From: Edaphochlamys debaryana
Taxonomy: Eukaryota; Chlorophyta; Chlorophyceae; Chlamydomonadales
Length of the DNA stretch: 64,000 bases
NCBI GenBank assembly: GCA_016858145.1
Contig: JAEHOE010000024.1
Span: 682,001-746,000, forward strand
Direction: 5' to 3'
Both the position numbers and the translations under genes were made by a program. Of this stretch, positions 23,217 to 33,934 are shown one piece after another; the stretch's first letter is position 1; every line of letters begins with the position of its first letter. A model generated the notes under the pieces. That model made no database searches, was not told the DNA's origin, and worked only from the letters and a program-made list of their open reading frames with translations.

Positions 23217-26200
23217 TCAGCGCGTGCCTGCACCCTCCGCCGCCTCTCGGTCCGCCACTGACCTCCCCAAAGCTGCCAGGGCACCCTCTGCGTGCAGCAC
23301 TGCCGGGGCGCTGAGTCCCCGCTCCTCCGCCATGCGCCACGCACCCTTGAACGCCGTCCACCAGTCCGCCCCGTAGTCCCGCAGCAGCTGCTCCCCGGGC
23401 TGGATGTCGCGCAGGGCAGCCAGTACCGGCAGAGTCAGGCCGCGGACGGACACGGGCACCACCTGGCGAGGGAGAGTTGATAAGAGGGGCAGGGATGAGA
23501 CCCAAGGTCGATGGCAAGAAAGGCGTTGCAAGCCTGGCAAGCCTGGCAAGCCTGGTGGGGAGGAAAGAGGGCAGGAATGAGAGGGGTTGCGAGCTGCAAG
23601 GGGCACAGGGCTGCGGGTTCTGGCACACTCAAGAGGACAGGGCGGGTTCTGGCACACCCGCAAGGGCCCTTCCCCACCCCATGCCAACCGCAGTAGGGAA
23701 GTCGCAGGTGACGGAACGCAAGGCCCAGGCCTCCCCAGCACGCTCCGGTACTCACTGCGCAGTTGGCGGCGGTTCGTGCCGCTTCGTCCCCCACGTCGTT
23801 GCCCTCCACCCAGCCTCGAGGCTCTCGTCGGGGGTCGTTGATCAGGGCTGGAAGGCTGCCGTACCCCAGCATTGACAGCTCCCAGCCGGGCGAGCCTGCA
23901 GATAGTTTTGTAGGGAGGAATGGCGGTTGTCAAGCAGCGTACTCCCAAGCAGCCTTCAGTTCCCAGGTGCTCGCACGGCACGCTACCGGTATTGCCGCGG
24001 ATGCCTCCGTCCCAGCACACCTTTCCCAGCCCTCCCGTCCCACCTACCTGGCATGGGCAGGTGGAAGGAGCCCTCCAGCAGCTGCCAGGCGTAGCGACTA
24101 GGAACCTCAACGCCCGCTGCCGCCCGGGCCCCGGCCCGTGCTGCCCGCGCCCCCAGCTCCGCCTTCGCCTCGTCGCTCAGGGCTTGGAATCCGCGACTGT
24201 TGTACCGCCGCGCCGCGGCCTTGGGCAACACGTACCCGCGCATCACGCCCAGCACGGCGCCCTGGGGCAGCGCTGCGGCGGCGAACAGTCCCGCACCGCC
24301 GCGGCCCTCGTCCGGGCCTGGCGCCAGGGACCGGCGCGGCTCGACGATGGACGAAAGGTGGGGCGCGTGCTCGGGCAGGGGCGCATCGAAGTATTCCGAC
24401 AGGCCGAGGAGATCAGCGAGGGATGAGGAGGTAGTGAGGAGGTCAATACCGGCCGTCTCGAGGCGCTTCAGCGCCTCTGGATCCAGAATCTGGACCTGCC
24501 TCTCCTCGGGTTCCGCGTCCGCCAGGCCTCCATCCATCCCCTCTGCCGCCAGCTGCTCCGCCAGCCCCGCCTCCCACGCCTCCATGGCGCTGCGTACCCT
24601 GGGCGCCAGCTCAGGGTGGAACGTCAGCCCGCACAGCCGCAGCTCGCCCGGCTGGAGGGCGGGCGGCGGGACCGCATCACACGACAGCGCGCAGCCCTGC
24701 AGGTGCGCCGCCGACAGCGAGGGGGCCGGCAGGATGGGCCCAGCCTCCCGCTTAGCCCCAGCCGACTTTGGCTCTTGGACCGGAGCCTGCGCTCCCTGCA
24801 GCAAGGACGGTAGCAGCAGGGGCAGGGGCAGGGGCGAGTGTGCGAGCTGCTGGCGCTGGCCAGAGCCGTGCGCGGGGCCCTGATAGCCGGCCACGGTTCT
24901 GGTGAGGGCTGCTCGCCGCGGTCCGGGCCGCCGCCAACACCAGTTCCAAGAGGGCCCTGTGGTGGCACGTCGCCGATCTCTGTGCCTCTGCCAGAGGGCG
25001 GCGGCGCCGTCTGAGCGGCCTCCTTAGCCGTTGGCGTCGGGCCAGTGCCGCCGCAGCCCTGGCTGTCAGTCCGGCTGCCGCCGCTGATGAGGCCACCGTT
25101 GCCGCTGCCACCGTCACCGCTTGGCCCGGGCCCATACGGCCCCGTGACGGTTGGCGGGCCGGACCCGTCGGTGTCACCGTCGGCCATGGGATCCTGCCCT
25201 GCCTGCGGCTGCCCTGGGACAGCAGCCGCCTCCGCCTGCACGGCCTGCACGGCTGAAGCCGCTGCCATCGCGCCCGCCTCCGCCTCCGCCGCCACCGGCT
25301 TGGCCGTGGACCCCGCCGCCACAGCTGCCGCCGGGACCGCGCTTGGAGCGCTGGGGGGCTGCGGCAGTTGGGGCGGGGAGTGTAGAGATGGCGCCTGGGC
25401 TGTGAGGGGCTGAGGCTGCATCTGCCGCTGCTCCTGGTGCGGCTGCTGGCGCGGCTCAGGCTGTAGCGGAGGCTGGTGCTGGGGCTGCTGAGGTGCCTCG
25501 GAAGGCCCTCCCATCGTGCGTTGGCGTGCTGCGAGACGGGGGTCCCTGGAGCGCAGCTCATCAGCGGCCGCAGGCAAGGGCTGACGTGAGTGCCGGGGGG
25601 CACCCAACGGCGCACCGGCGGTGGCATGCGCCTCTGCGCTGCCTGCCAAGGCGTCAGCGGGCGCACCTGCGCAGCTGCTGCCACCGCCGCTGGCTGCTGC
25701 CGGGGCCCGCTGCTCCAGTCCCTCTGCCCCTGCACGGGGCTCAAACCCACCACCGCCGTCGTCAGCAGGCAGCTCTGCCTCCGCCTCCTCCACAGATCCG
25801 CCTGGGAGCGGCTGCTGCTCCGGGAGCCCGGCCAGCTGGCCCCGCTCCTCCCCGCCGCCTCCCATGCGCTGCTTGCGGACCGTGCGCTTGGTGAGCGCGG
25901 GGCAACCGGCCTCGACGAGCGGTCCGCGACTTGCGGGCGGCACGGAGCTGACACACGCGTCGTCGGTACCAGAAGCGGGCAGCGGTCCATAGGCCGGGCT
26001 GGCAGGTGCAGTGCCCTCTGTCGGGGCGCCACGCGGTAGGTCGGGCCCGGGGGTCTCAGCCGGCGGCGACAGGTCCAGGGCCTCATCCTCCAGGACCAAC
26101 TGAAGCCCCTCCTCGAGCTGCTCGGCCTCACTCCCCACCGGATCACCACCGCCGCCCCCGTCACGCGCTGCCGCCTGCGCTGCTGCCACCTGCGCCGCTA

Positions 26201-27068
26201 CAGCCTGCGCAGCTGCCGCTTGACGCTCCGCCCCCAGCCTGCCGCTCATGAAGGGCAGGAGCTTGGCCAGGGCGAGGCCCGGCTGCTGAGCCTGGCGTGC
26301 CGCCAGCTGCTGCAGCGCCCCGTTGAGCGACAGACCCGGCTCGCGCTGCGCCCGGCTTTGCCCCCGTCCGGCATCCCCGGCCACCTCCGCCGCCTTGGCC
26401 GCCCCGACCGCCTCGCCCTCCTGCTGTGCGTCCGCGCCTCCAGCCCCGCCTGCCGCTTGCTGATGCCCCCGCTCGCCGCCGCCGACGGAGTTGGCGTGCA
26501 CCCCAGCCGCCTCCACAAGGCCGCCGGTGCCTGGGGCAGGCGCTTGGCCCTGGGGGTCGCTGGCGGGGTCGGCAGGCGGCGGCTCTGGCGCCGCCGCGAG
26601 CGCCGCCCACACCTTGCGCTCGCCGGCGTGGCACAGGGTCAGGTACTGGACTCCCTGGCTGGCGTCGAGCCCGAGCGCCGCCGAGTCGGCCCGCTTAAAC
26701 CATAGGCTCCAGCTCGTCAGGGATTTCCTGCAGTTGCCCAGCGTAGCATACAGCGCTGGTGCTGTTTGCTGCGCCTCCCCCGCGGCCGCCTGCCCCGCAG
26801 CCGCAGCCGCAGGCGCGGGCGTCGCCTGCTCTGCCGCCGGGCCTTGGGGCTGCTGCTGAGCCTGCGCGGCACCGGCCGCTGCGGCTGGGCCTGCCGGGCC
26901 TGGTGCGCTGTGGAAGAGCCTGACGGTGACAGAACGCGGGCGACACTTCTTCCGCAGAGCATTCCGCACGGTGCTGCTCGCCAGGTGCTTCGGAAACACC
27001 GCATGGGCCTGCTCCTCGCTCAGGCTCACCTCCCACGTCTTCCCCAACGTGTGCGCCTTCACCAGCAT
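23217..27068 (-). CDS. modular SET-domain protein SET2 (AB-SET)
   Basis: Paralogue of SET1 without C modules. The first ATG (27068) opens an AB module: HTLGKTWEVSLSEEQAHAVF, then FKRADSAALGLD, then LTLCHAGERKVWAAL. A very long Ala/Pro/Gln/Gly-rich linker follows to about 24.9 kb. The frame then changes, probably through an intron whose acceptor is before 24795. The donor is unresolved (candidates near 24.90-24.99 kb). Later exons are clear: 24795-24048, 23895-23756, 23462-23217, with matching phases. The pre-SET block (SLSAAHLQGCALSCDAVPPP, LRLCGLTFHPELAPRVRSAM) is shared with SET1. SET motifs are GRGGAGLFAAAALPQGAVLG, then GYGSLPALINDP, then ALRDIQPGEQLLRDYGADWW. Unlike the other split AB modules, this one has no intron after the SEEQ position. 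Protein methyltransferase activity is inferred from the SET motifs only. Confidence 0.7.
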
Positions 27069-27346
27069 GGAGGGCCCAGCGGGGGCCGGTGGCGCGAGCA
27101 AGACGGGATCAGCAGGATGCGATATTTACAATAGGAACCAGGTCCGAGCCGAGGCTGAGAGAGGTTAAGCGTGTAGCGCCACCTACTGAGTATGGCCCTC
27201 CCATACCAGCACCACCCTAGCAACAGCCAACTGTTGGTCGTTGAACCACTGCTAGGGGGTCGCCACCCTGGGGCTTGTCCCCGCCTGGCTATCCAGGCCA
27301 TAGACCGCTTTTGGCCCTGTTACACGGGCACCCTACTGCACCCCCG
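27069..27346. other. spacer between SET2 and ORF1-like ORF
   Basis: This is a short minus-strand gap between the SET2 ATG (27068) and the stop of the ORF1-like frame (27347). I see no coding motif. If SET2 continues upstream by splicing, an exon boundary would be expected here, but no strong acceptor is visible next to the AB module. Confidence 0.4.
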
Positions 27347-28276
27347 TCAGAACCCGTACTTCATCCAGCCCTCACCCTCAAAGAACCTAATGTCCGCCCC
27401 CTTGCACCACTGGGGCTGCAGCCGCTTGGCACGCAGGACTTCGAAGATACCTTGCCGCTCCTTCCGCATTGCCCGCCCGAGGGCGATGAGGTAGGGAGCG
27501 ACAATCACCCCCGTCGCCGCGCGCACCGCCTTAGCCACCTTCAGCATCGAAGCCCGCTGGCGAGGCGTCACCCCCAGCACGACCTTCCATCCCCCCTCCC
27601 CCTTCCAGCTCCGCTGCACCGACGCACTCAGTGCAGCCCCGTCCGAAGGCCCTAGTCCTGACAGGTCCCCCGAGCGGAGGCGTTCCGCTAGCTGGTCCGG
27701 GACCGCCCGCAGCAGCAGCCGTCCACGGTCTTCCATGGGGGTGTTCTCCGTGAAAACCGCGAGAAGCCGCTCCGCCTGGCCCACGCTCTCCTGCATCCGC
27801 TTGACTTTGTTGGCAATGGTGTTGGTCTTAATGTTGACAGCGGCGATTTGGTGTGACTGTTCGGTTGTGTTGGTGTTGATGGTGTCCGAGAGCGCCGCGC
27901 TCCGCAGGACAGCGCGGTCCTCCAGGACAGCGAGCTCCGCGATGACTCCGTCGACGCGGTTTCCCAGGCCAGAGAGCTCCCAGGTGATGTTGGAGACGTC
28001 GCTCCAAATGGCCACATCCCGCCGAGCCGCCTTCTCCAGCTCCAAGGTGGCCAGGGCACCCAGCCCGTTGATGAGGCAGAGGAGCGAATCCTTAAAGGTT
28101 CCAGGCTGGAGTCCGATGAGCCTTTCGATGAGCGCTGCAAGGGCCGAGGACATGGCCTCCCGGATGCGTGCTACTTCTGGGCACTCCACGCGCTCCTGCT
28201 CTGCCCAAAACTCATCCTCTCTCCTAGCCTCTTGGCGAGTGCGATAGGGGGCTGGGGTAAAAATTGCGGCGTGCAT
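27347..28276 (-). CDS. coiled-coil protein, ORF1p-like; possible inserted retroelement ORF
   Basis: One uninterrupted frame of about 310 aa from MHAAIFTPAPYR (ATG 28276) to a stop at 27347. Its composition differs from its neighbours: few Ala/Gly/Pro runs, more Asn, Thr, Ile, Lys. The N-terminal third is acidic and helical. The centre has heptad-like spacing (VKRMQESVGQAERLLAVF). The C-terminal part has GVTPRQRASMLKVAKAVRAA, then KERQGIFEVLRAKRLQPQW and a short aromatic tail (IRFFEGEGWMKYGF). A coiled coil followed by a small basic domain is the layout of LINE ORF1 proteins. That is an analogy, not a match I can confirm. It sits between an AB-module remnant (28.61-28.44 kb) and the AB-SET gene, as though inserted into a C-C-AB-SET gene. 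No partner reverse transcriptase, terminal repeats or target-site duplication were seen. Confidence 0.45.
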   Translation of the reverse strand: MHAAIFTPAPYRTRQEARREDEFWAEQERVECPEVARIREAMSSALAALIERLIGLQPGTFKDSLLCLINGLGALATLELEKAARRDVAIWSDVSNITWELSGLGNRVDGVIAELAVLEDRAVLRSAALSDTINTNTTEQSHQIAAVNIKTNTIANKVKRMQESVGQAERLLAVFTENTPMEDRGRLLLRAVPDQLAERLRSGDLSGLGPSDGAALSASVQRSWKGEGGWKVVLGVTPRQRASMLKVAKAVRAATGVIVAPYLIALGRAMRKERQGIFEVLRAKRLQPQWCKGADIRFFEGEGWMKYGF

Positions 28277-28439
28277 GTGGTAATTGGCAGAGGGTTGAGG
28301 TGGGGTGCGGGCAGGCAGGGAACGCGTGTTGTTATGTTGTGTTGTTGTGTTGTTCAGCAGGGGCGGCCCTGCGCTTGGAGGCGGCCCTGCGCCCCACAGC
28401 TCCGCCGGCCCGATGCCGGCTGCAGCTCCTTGGGAGAAG

Positions 28440-28611
28440 GTCCTCATCGGCGGGATCCCATGCCGCTGCCCAGACCTTGCGCCGCCCGGCGTGGCGCACA
28501 GTCAGGTATTGGTACTGAGAGCTGCCGTCAAAACCAAGCTCCAGCAGAGAGTCCAGCGTAAACCGAAGGTACCAGGCGCCATCATCGATGGCCAGCTCTG
28601 CAGGCAGCGTC
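28440..28611 (-). pseudogene. orphan AB-module remnant
   Basis: The minus-strand frame reads LPAELAIDDGAWYLRFTLDS, then LLELGFDGSSQYQYLTVRHA and GRRKVWAAAWDP. It aligns with the AB module of SET2 (LGLDASQGVQYLTLCHAGER, KVWAAL). It lies directly downstream of a truncated C module in a different frame and directly upstream of the ORF1-like ORF. It therefore looks like a stranded piece of a decayed modular gene. Confidence 0.65.
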
Positions 28612-31600
28612 TCAGCCGCCGGTTCGGCTCGCCACGGGTAACGTGATCTGCTTATCGGGAGCGCCTTTGACGCACAGCGTCAGCTCGAGTGTCGCCTGGT
28701 CTCGGCCTGCCATGAAGCCCCTTATCCAGGGAAAGTCCGTTTGCCGCAGCTTGAGTTGGCGTTTATTGATCTGGAACACTAGGCCACCTGCATCGCTGGT
28801 CGACGCGCTCGTGGCGACCTGCGCTGACGTGGTGCCTGGGGCTCCCGACGCGAAGGGCGCGGGACGCAGCACGCCCCGCAGCCACCCCTCAGACGGGGAG
28901 GACAGCTCCAGGGTCGAGCCCAGCACGCTCCGGCCAGCCCAGCCCTCCAGCATGGTCCACAGGCCATACACCACGTACTTGTTGTATGTGCTGCCCCTGC
29001 CGGTGCGCCCGGGCTTGTTGAGCAGGATGACCTCGGTCTGCTCGTCCGGGGCGCCCTCACGGCACAGCGTCAGCCCAAGCACCGCCTCGTCCCGGCCCCA
29101 CATGAAGCGCTTGAGCCACGGGAAGTCCTTCTGCCGCAGCTGCAGTCGCCGGCGTTGGGTATCAAAAGTGATCACCATGGCCCCGGCACCGCTCCCCGAC
29201 GCTCCCGTGTCAGCCCCGGCGGCCTGCGCTGCCCCTCCCCCTCCCCCGGCGGCGCCGTCAGCCTCGTCATCCGTCGCTGCTGCCGCCGGCTCCGGCTCTG
29301 CCACCCGCTGGCGGCGCTGCTCCGGGCCGGCCTGAGTGCCCTCGCTCCGCAGCTGCCGCTCCGCCTGCTTTCCGCTTGCGGCTGGCGCCTCCCGTGCCCG
29401 GGGCAGCTTTGCCCTGACTGCTCTGCGCAGCGGGTTTGGATGGCCCAGCGGTGGTACCTAGGCCTGCCACCTTGACCGCTGCGGTCAACCGGGGGACAGG
29501 TGGGGTTGGCTTGCAGCCACGCCGGCGGCGGGCAGAAGACGGCTCTCGGTTCTCGGACTCTGAATCCGAGCCGGACTCTGAAGCAGAGGGGCCCCAGCTT
29601 GACGATGATTCCGATGAACCTAAGCTGGAATCCGAATTTGAATCCGAGTCGGAACCCGAATCCGAGTCAGAACTTGAGTCCGAGTCGGTGCCGGATGTCA
29701 AGCGAGGCCCCGGTGACTGCGGCGGCGGCGGCGGTGGCGGTTGAGCCTGGGGCTCCTCCTGTTGCACCGACGTCGGCAGCGGTTGAGGCTGGGGCTGCTC
29801 CTGCTGGTGCGGCGACGGCGGTACAGCATGAGGCTGTGGCTGCGGCTCATCAGCAACCATGGAGCCCGCATCCAAGCGCACACCTGAGCTCAAGTCAGAA
29901 CGCGTTGGCTCCGCCACAGCGTCCACGTCGGCGCCGCCGGCCGCACCCAGCGGCCCCGTCAGCCGCTGCCGGCGCTCTACTGCGCCGCCGCAACCATCCG
30001 AGCACGGCGCAGGCGTGCCGTCCTCCGTTCTTCCGGTGCTGCCTCCTCCAGGTGCCCCGCAGCTCCGCTTAAAGCTGGCCCCTCCAGGCTCAGCCCCAGC
30101 AACGCCAGCAGCCGCAGCTGCGGCCTCGGCCTCCGCCGCAGATGGGGGCCGCATAACGCCCTTCAGCCGTCCCTTGGCCGCATCAAGCACGCTGAGCTCC
30201 AGGGTCGAGCCCTGCACGGGCCAGCCCGGAGGCGACAGGGGCTGTAGCGCTGCCGCCAGGTCCTCGATGACGAATTGGTCATACACGTCGCCGTAGCCGT
30301 TGTCCTTAACCACCCTCAAAACGGTGAGCTCCAACGGTCTGCCGGGCTCGTCAGCTGCATCGCCCTCGCAGCTGAGCGAGACGCTCAGGGAGGAGGCCGC
30401 ACGGGCGCCGAGGAAGGGCTGCAGCGCCCCAGCCAGCAATTGCGGGAGTTCGGTGGGGCCGGGCTGGATCTGCACGTGTGCGCAGAACACGAACCCCCGA
30501 ACCGTAGGCCCCCGGACCAAGGTCCGCTTGGGCCCCGCCGGTGCCATCAGGGCAGGGGGCCAGTAAGCCCCTGGCCTCGGAGCCGCCGCCGCTGCCGCCG
30601 CCGTAGCGGCGGCTGAGCGCGGGAGCCCAGCACAGCAGGAGGCGGGCGTCGGGGGTGCGGTGGGGCTGAGGAGGAGGTGGTCGCCTGCTTGAAGCCAGGG
30701 GTCCTCGCACAGCGGCCCCATGTCGACTATGCGGGCGGTGGGCCCTGGACGCTGCTCCAGTGCCGCCTGTGGAGGTGTCGATGGGGACACAGGACGATAA
30801 GCGCGCACTTTGATGCAGCGCCACGCTGACGCAACAGCAGTTACAGCCATCACGGCAGTGGCACCGCCTCACCTCCCAGCTTCTTCCGTCCCCGCGTCCG
30901 CCGCCTGCTTGCTGGTCCTCCAGCAGAGTCAGCCTGGGCGGTCTCCCAGGGTGGACCCCGCAGCCCAGCGCCTCTTGCAGCGAGGCGAGGGGGATGCATG
31001 ACGCCTCGCCGTGAGCCACTGGGTGGGTGAGAGGAGGGGCGGGAGGAGGGCTATCGGAGACCAGAACACCAGGGATGCTTGGAGTAGACACAGGTTGGGC
31101 GGGGTTTGAGTCGCGATAGACTGTGCTGAGATATCTGCGTGACTCATGACCCCACCGTTTGCTCACCATGCCCGCCGCTCAGCGGCACATGAACAGATGC
31201 CACGTCTCCAGCCCCGATACCGCCGCTGTGGGCAGGCATCGACCGCTCCACCCCCAGCCTCTGCCCAGCCGCCGACAGCCCTCCCATCGTGGCAGCACTG
31301 CTCGTCGCTGCCGTCGGCGGCACTGCCATCCTGGCAGGGCTGTGCATGGCCGCAGTCTGGGTTGCGGCTCTGGCCATCATTGCTACTTGCAGTTGCTGCA
31401 AAGCGGAAGACGCAAAGCCACTTGATGGTGGAAAGGGGTGCGGGATATGGATCGTCACCGGAGGGGACAGGCGCGGTCGTGGGGGCCGGTGCTGACGTGC
31501 GGCGCGGGCCGCCAGGCCCCCACCCGCAGCGGCGGCGCTGGCAGACGCTGGGATGCAGCCCAGGGGTGTGGCCGCCGGCGGCGAGTCAACTCGCGCCTGT

Positions 31601-31987
31601 GAGGCACGACAAACGGGAGCGGGAGTGATAGGTTGAGTTTTGCACTGACCGAAATGCACTGCACGTGCGGTGGTGCCTTACTTGCAGGCCGCCCTTCTCT
31701 CCTTCTGTTGGCTCAAAAGCCCCACCTCCCACCCAGCCACGCAACCGGCCACAATTTTGAGAACCCCAAGCAGCCCTATAATGGGTTTGTTTATTTCAGT
31801 ACGGTAGCGAGCTTGGCGTGCTCTCGTCGAGCTCGAAACGCTGGACTCCTGCTCGCTCCTGCTGTCCCATGCCAAGAGACGGAAGACCGTGCAGGATGTC
31901 TTGGCAAAGGCCAAAGTTGCCCATTTGCCCTGACGAAACAGCCCCGTTGCGGTCGACAGCTGACGACGGCCCCGCGGCGCTGTGCAT
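28612..31987 (-). pseudogene. modular C-module gene of pair 2, decayed
   Basis: Paralogue of the gene at 35.7-42.0 kb. Equivalent parts are present: an N-terminal MHSAAGPSS segment (ATG 31987), the Ala/Pro exon (PPAAT...ASASAAAAGGG, 31.6-31.2 kb), the exon with LASLQEALGCG and LTLLEDQQAGGGRGDGRSWE, then a divergent C module (about 30.49-30.15 kb), a Gln/Pro and Ser/Asp-rich tract (29.9-29.5 kb), and a good C module (about 29.16-28.86 kb; LQLRQKDFPWLKRFMWGRDE to GWLRGVLRP). A second C module is truncated at about 28.63 kb. Damage: the first-exon donor is not recognisable, the frame is broken near 29.33 kb where the paralogue reads straight through, and the second C module ends abruptly. It was most likely once functional. 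Expression of parts cannot be excluded. Confidence 0.6.
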
Positions 31988-33045
31988 ACTATGCCCGCTA
32001 GTAGTGGGCCTCTCCGCGTCCTGCTCCTCCTGGCTCCTGCCCACTGCTGCTGGGCAAGGCGGGTCCGTGGCTCCCACGTCCGCGCCGGCTGTCCGCCTGC
32101 AGAGCACACCGGCAAAAGCGGTGACTGCTGCGCAACATTCTTTTTGGCAGCATCTCGGTGCCCGTAGCACGCCTGTCGTCTACCTGTCGACGCCGGGAGC
32201 TGCGGCCATTTCATCTGCGCAGTTGTCTCTGGTCAGAACACTCCCTACGTATGGGGGTTTCCGGAAGCCATCCATGCTCCCCTTTTGGCCTGTGAAGGGC
32301 AGCGGCATGTGCGGGCGGCTTGCGGCTTGCGGTTGAGTTGTGGTCGCTGTGATATTTGATTGCCAGGTTGTGGCACGCGGGGCGTGCTCTCGGAAGGCGC
32401 CCAGAAAAGCACGGCTCACCAGCCGCAATCAGAAAAGCCAAGTAAGCAGGCGTAATGGGGTCGTCCTCCAATAAGCCCTCCTCGTCGGGTCCATCCATGT
32501 GCGCCCGGCGGTTGGCGTGTGGCCTGGCACCAACCCCTCAAGCGCTCGTCAGATGAGCTCAAAGCAGTCGTCCGCGCACAAATCACAGGTCAAGGTGTTG
32601 CCACGAGCGAAGTGGAGCGAAGAGTCGGGAGGAAAGCAGGGTCTTGCTAGCGTGGAGTGCGTCCCTCTCGGCTCAAGTGGGTTGCGAGGTGAACTCTGCG
32701 GTGGGAGAGGGACTGGAAAGCGTGTGGGCCCGCCTGTCGAGGAGATTGGCCGATCGGGTTTAACCCCAGCAGGCGCAACCGCAGCTTTCTCACAAGAAGC
32801 GTTGCATAGGTACACAAATGAAGCTAGCCAGCTACTAGCGCTTCTCTACGTGCCCGATGGCGCAGGGCTTATGTGTTCACATGTGGTGTTACTACATTCA
32901 AGCTTGATCAACCCTGGCGAAGCATGCTGCGACGTGACTGTGCTTGGCACGACTTGGGCAACCTGCAGAGGATCCCCGTTCGGAGCTCGGCGCTGGGGGC
33001 ATTACTCCCCTTTCCAGGCTAGCAGCAGCAACGCGGTGCAGTCAG
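31988..33045. promoter_or_regulatory. divergent intergenic region of pair 2
   Basis: This separates the pair 2 modular gene (minus) from its ankyrin-like partner (plus, ATG 33046). Sequence immediately upstream of the ankyrin ATG (GGCTAGCAGCAGCA, then ACGCGGTGCAG) is related to that upstream of the other two ankyrin copies, so the spacer was duplicated with the genes. No ORF here is convincing. A shared promoter is inferred from layout only. Confidence 0.4.
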
Positions 33046-33934
33046 ATGTGGAACGCTGACTTCCTGGAGCGGATAGCGGCCTTCTTGCCGCCCGACGATG
33101 TGGCGCTCGGGCTGCGCCCGCTCTGCCGCGCGACGGCTCAACAGTTCAGAAGCTGTTTGCGTGTGCTGCTGTCGCAGCCGGTGCAGCCTGAAGCCTTTGC
33201 GCGGCACTGGTCTTCGCCCGGGGCAGTTGGGGCCCTGACCCTTCCTCAACGCCGGCAGCTCCTTGCCCTCACCGCCCGCTCCGGGGTCCTCGTCAACACG
33301 CAGCTGGCGGCTTCCCATGCGGGCTGCACGCTATCTGGCGAGCTGCTGCAAGCCGCAGCCGAGGGGGGCGACCTGGAGACGGTGGCGTGGCTCCACGCCG
33401 CTCGGCTCTTTCCATGGAGCGCTGCCGCCATGGAGACCGTGGTGGTGCCCGCCTGCGGCCGCTGCGGCCACCTGCACGTGGTGTCATGGGCTGTGGGGGC
33501 ATCTCCTTCGATAAGCCAACTGGGTCCCGCGCTGACCGCCTCGGCCCAGGCGGGGCACACCGACGTTTTGGACTGGCTTTTGGCCCGGGCGGGGCAAGGC
33601 TCCTGCCAGTGCGGGGTGCAACCCCCCTTCGGCTGGGCCCCGGGTAGCCACGCCCACCAGAGCTCCGCCCGTGTAACCCACATCGCTGGTGTTACCTTCC
33701 GCTGCAACTTGGCCGCCCTGCACTTCGCCGCTGCGCTCGGAGCGGCGCTGGGGGGTCGGGCTCAGCTCCTGGACCGCTTGTTGCTGGGGGGGGGGGGGGG
33801 GGGCTGGGGTTCAGGCCCTGCCGACACGGGGCCAGCAGGCGGCTGCAGACATCGTAGCCCTCCTCCCGGGCGCCCTCCAGTGCCTGGCCCTCGGCAGCCC
33901 TGGGCCCTGCCTGGGGCTATACGGCTGTGGTTGA
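33046..33934 (+). pseudogene. F-box/ankyrin-like gene, copy 2, frameshifted at G run
   Basis: Starts MWNADFLERIAAFLPPDDVA and matches copy 3 closely through the F-box-like N terminus, LTLPQRRQLLALTARSGVLV, the ankyrin-like helices (GHLHVVSWAVGASPSISQLG; AGHTDVLDWLLARAGQGSC) and LAALHFAAALGAALGGRAQL. At 33786-33803 an 18-nt G run replaces the few bases found in copy 3. After it, the homologous text (VQALPTRGQQAAADIVALLP) continues in a different frame and reaches a stop at 33934. The later exons of copy 3 have no counterpart here. The G run could be polymorphic or a sequencing artefact, but the missing 3' half makes an intact gene unlikely. Confidence 0.7.
33786..33803 (+). repeat. 18-nt G homopolymer
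   Basis: An uninterrupted run of G interrupts the ankyrin-like copy 2 reading frame. The homologous position in copy 3 (about 43360) has only a short GGGAGCTGGGG. The length here decides the downstream frame. Confidence 0.9.

Noticed and set aside
24752..26164. 470-aa minus-strand ORF in another frame over the SET2 linker
   Set aside because: It has no motif. The SET2 frame carries the AB module at its start, and the long linker opens alternative frames by composition.
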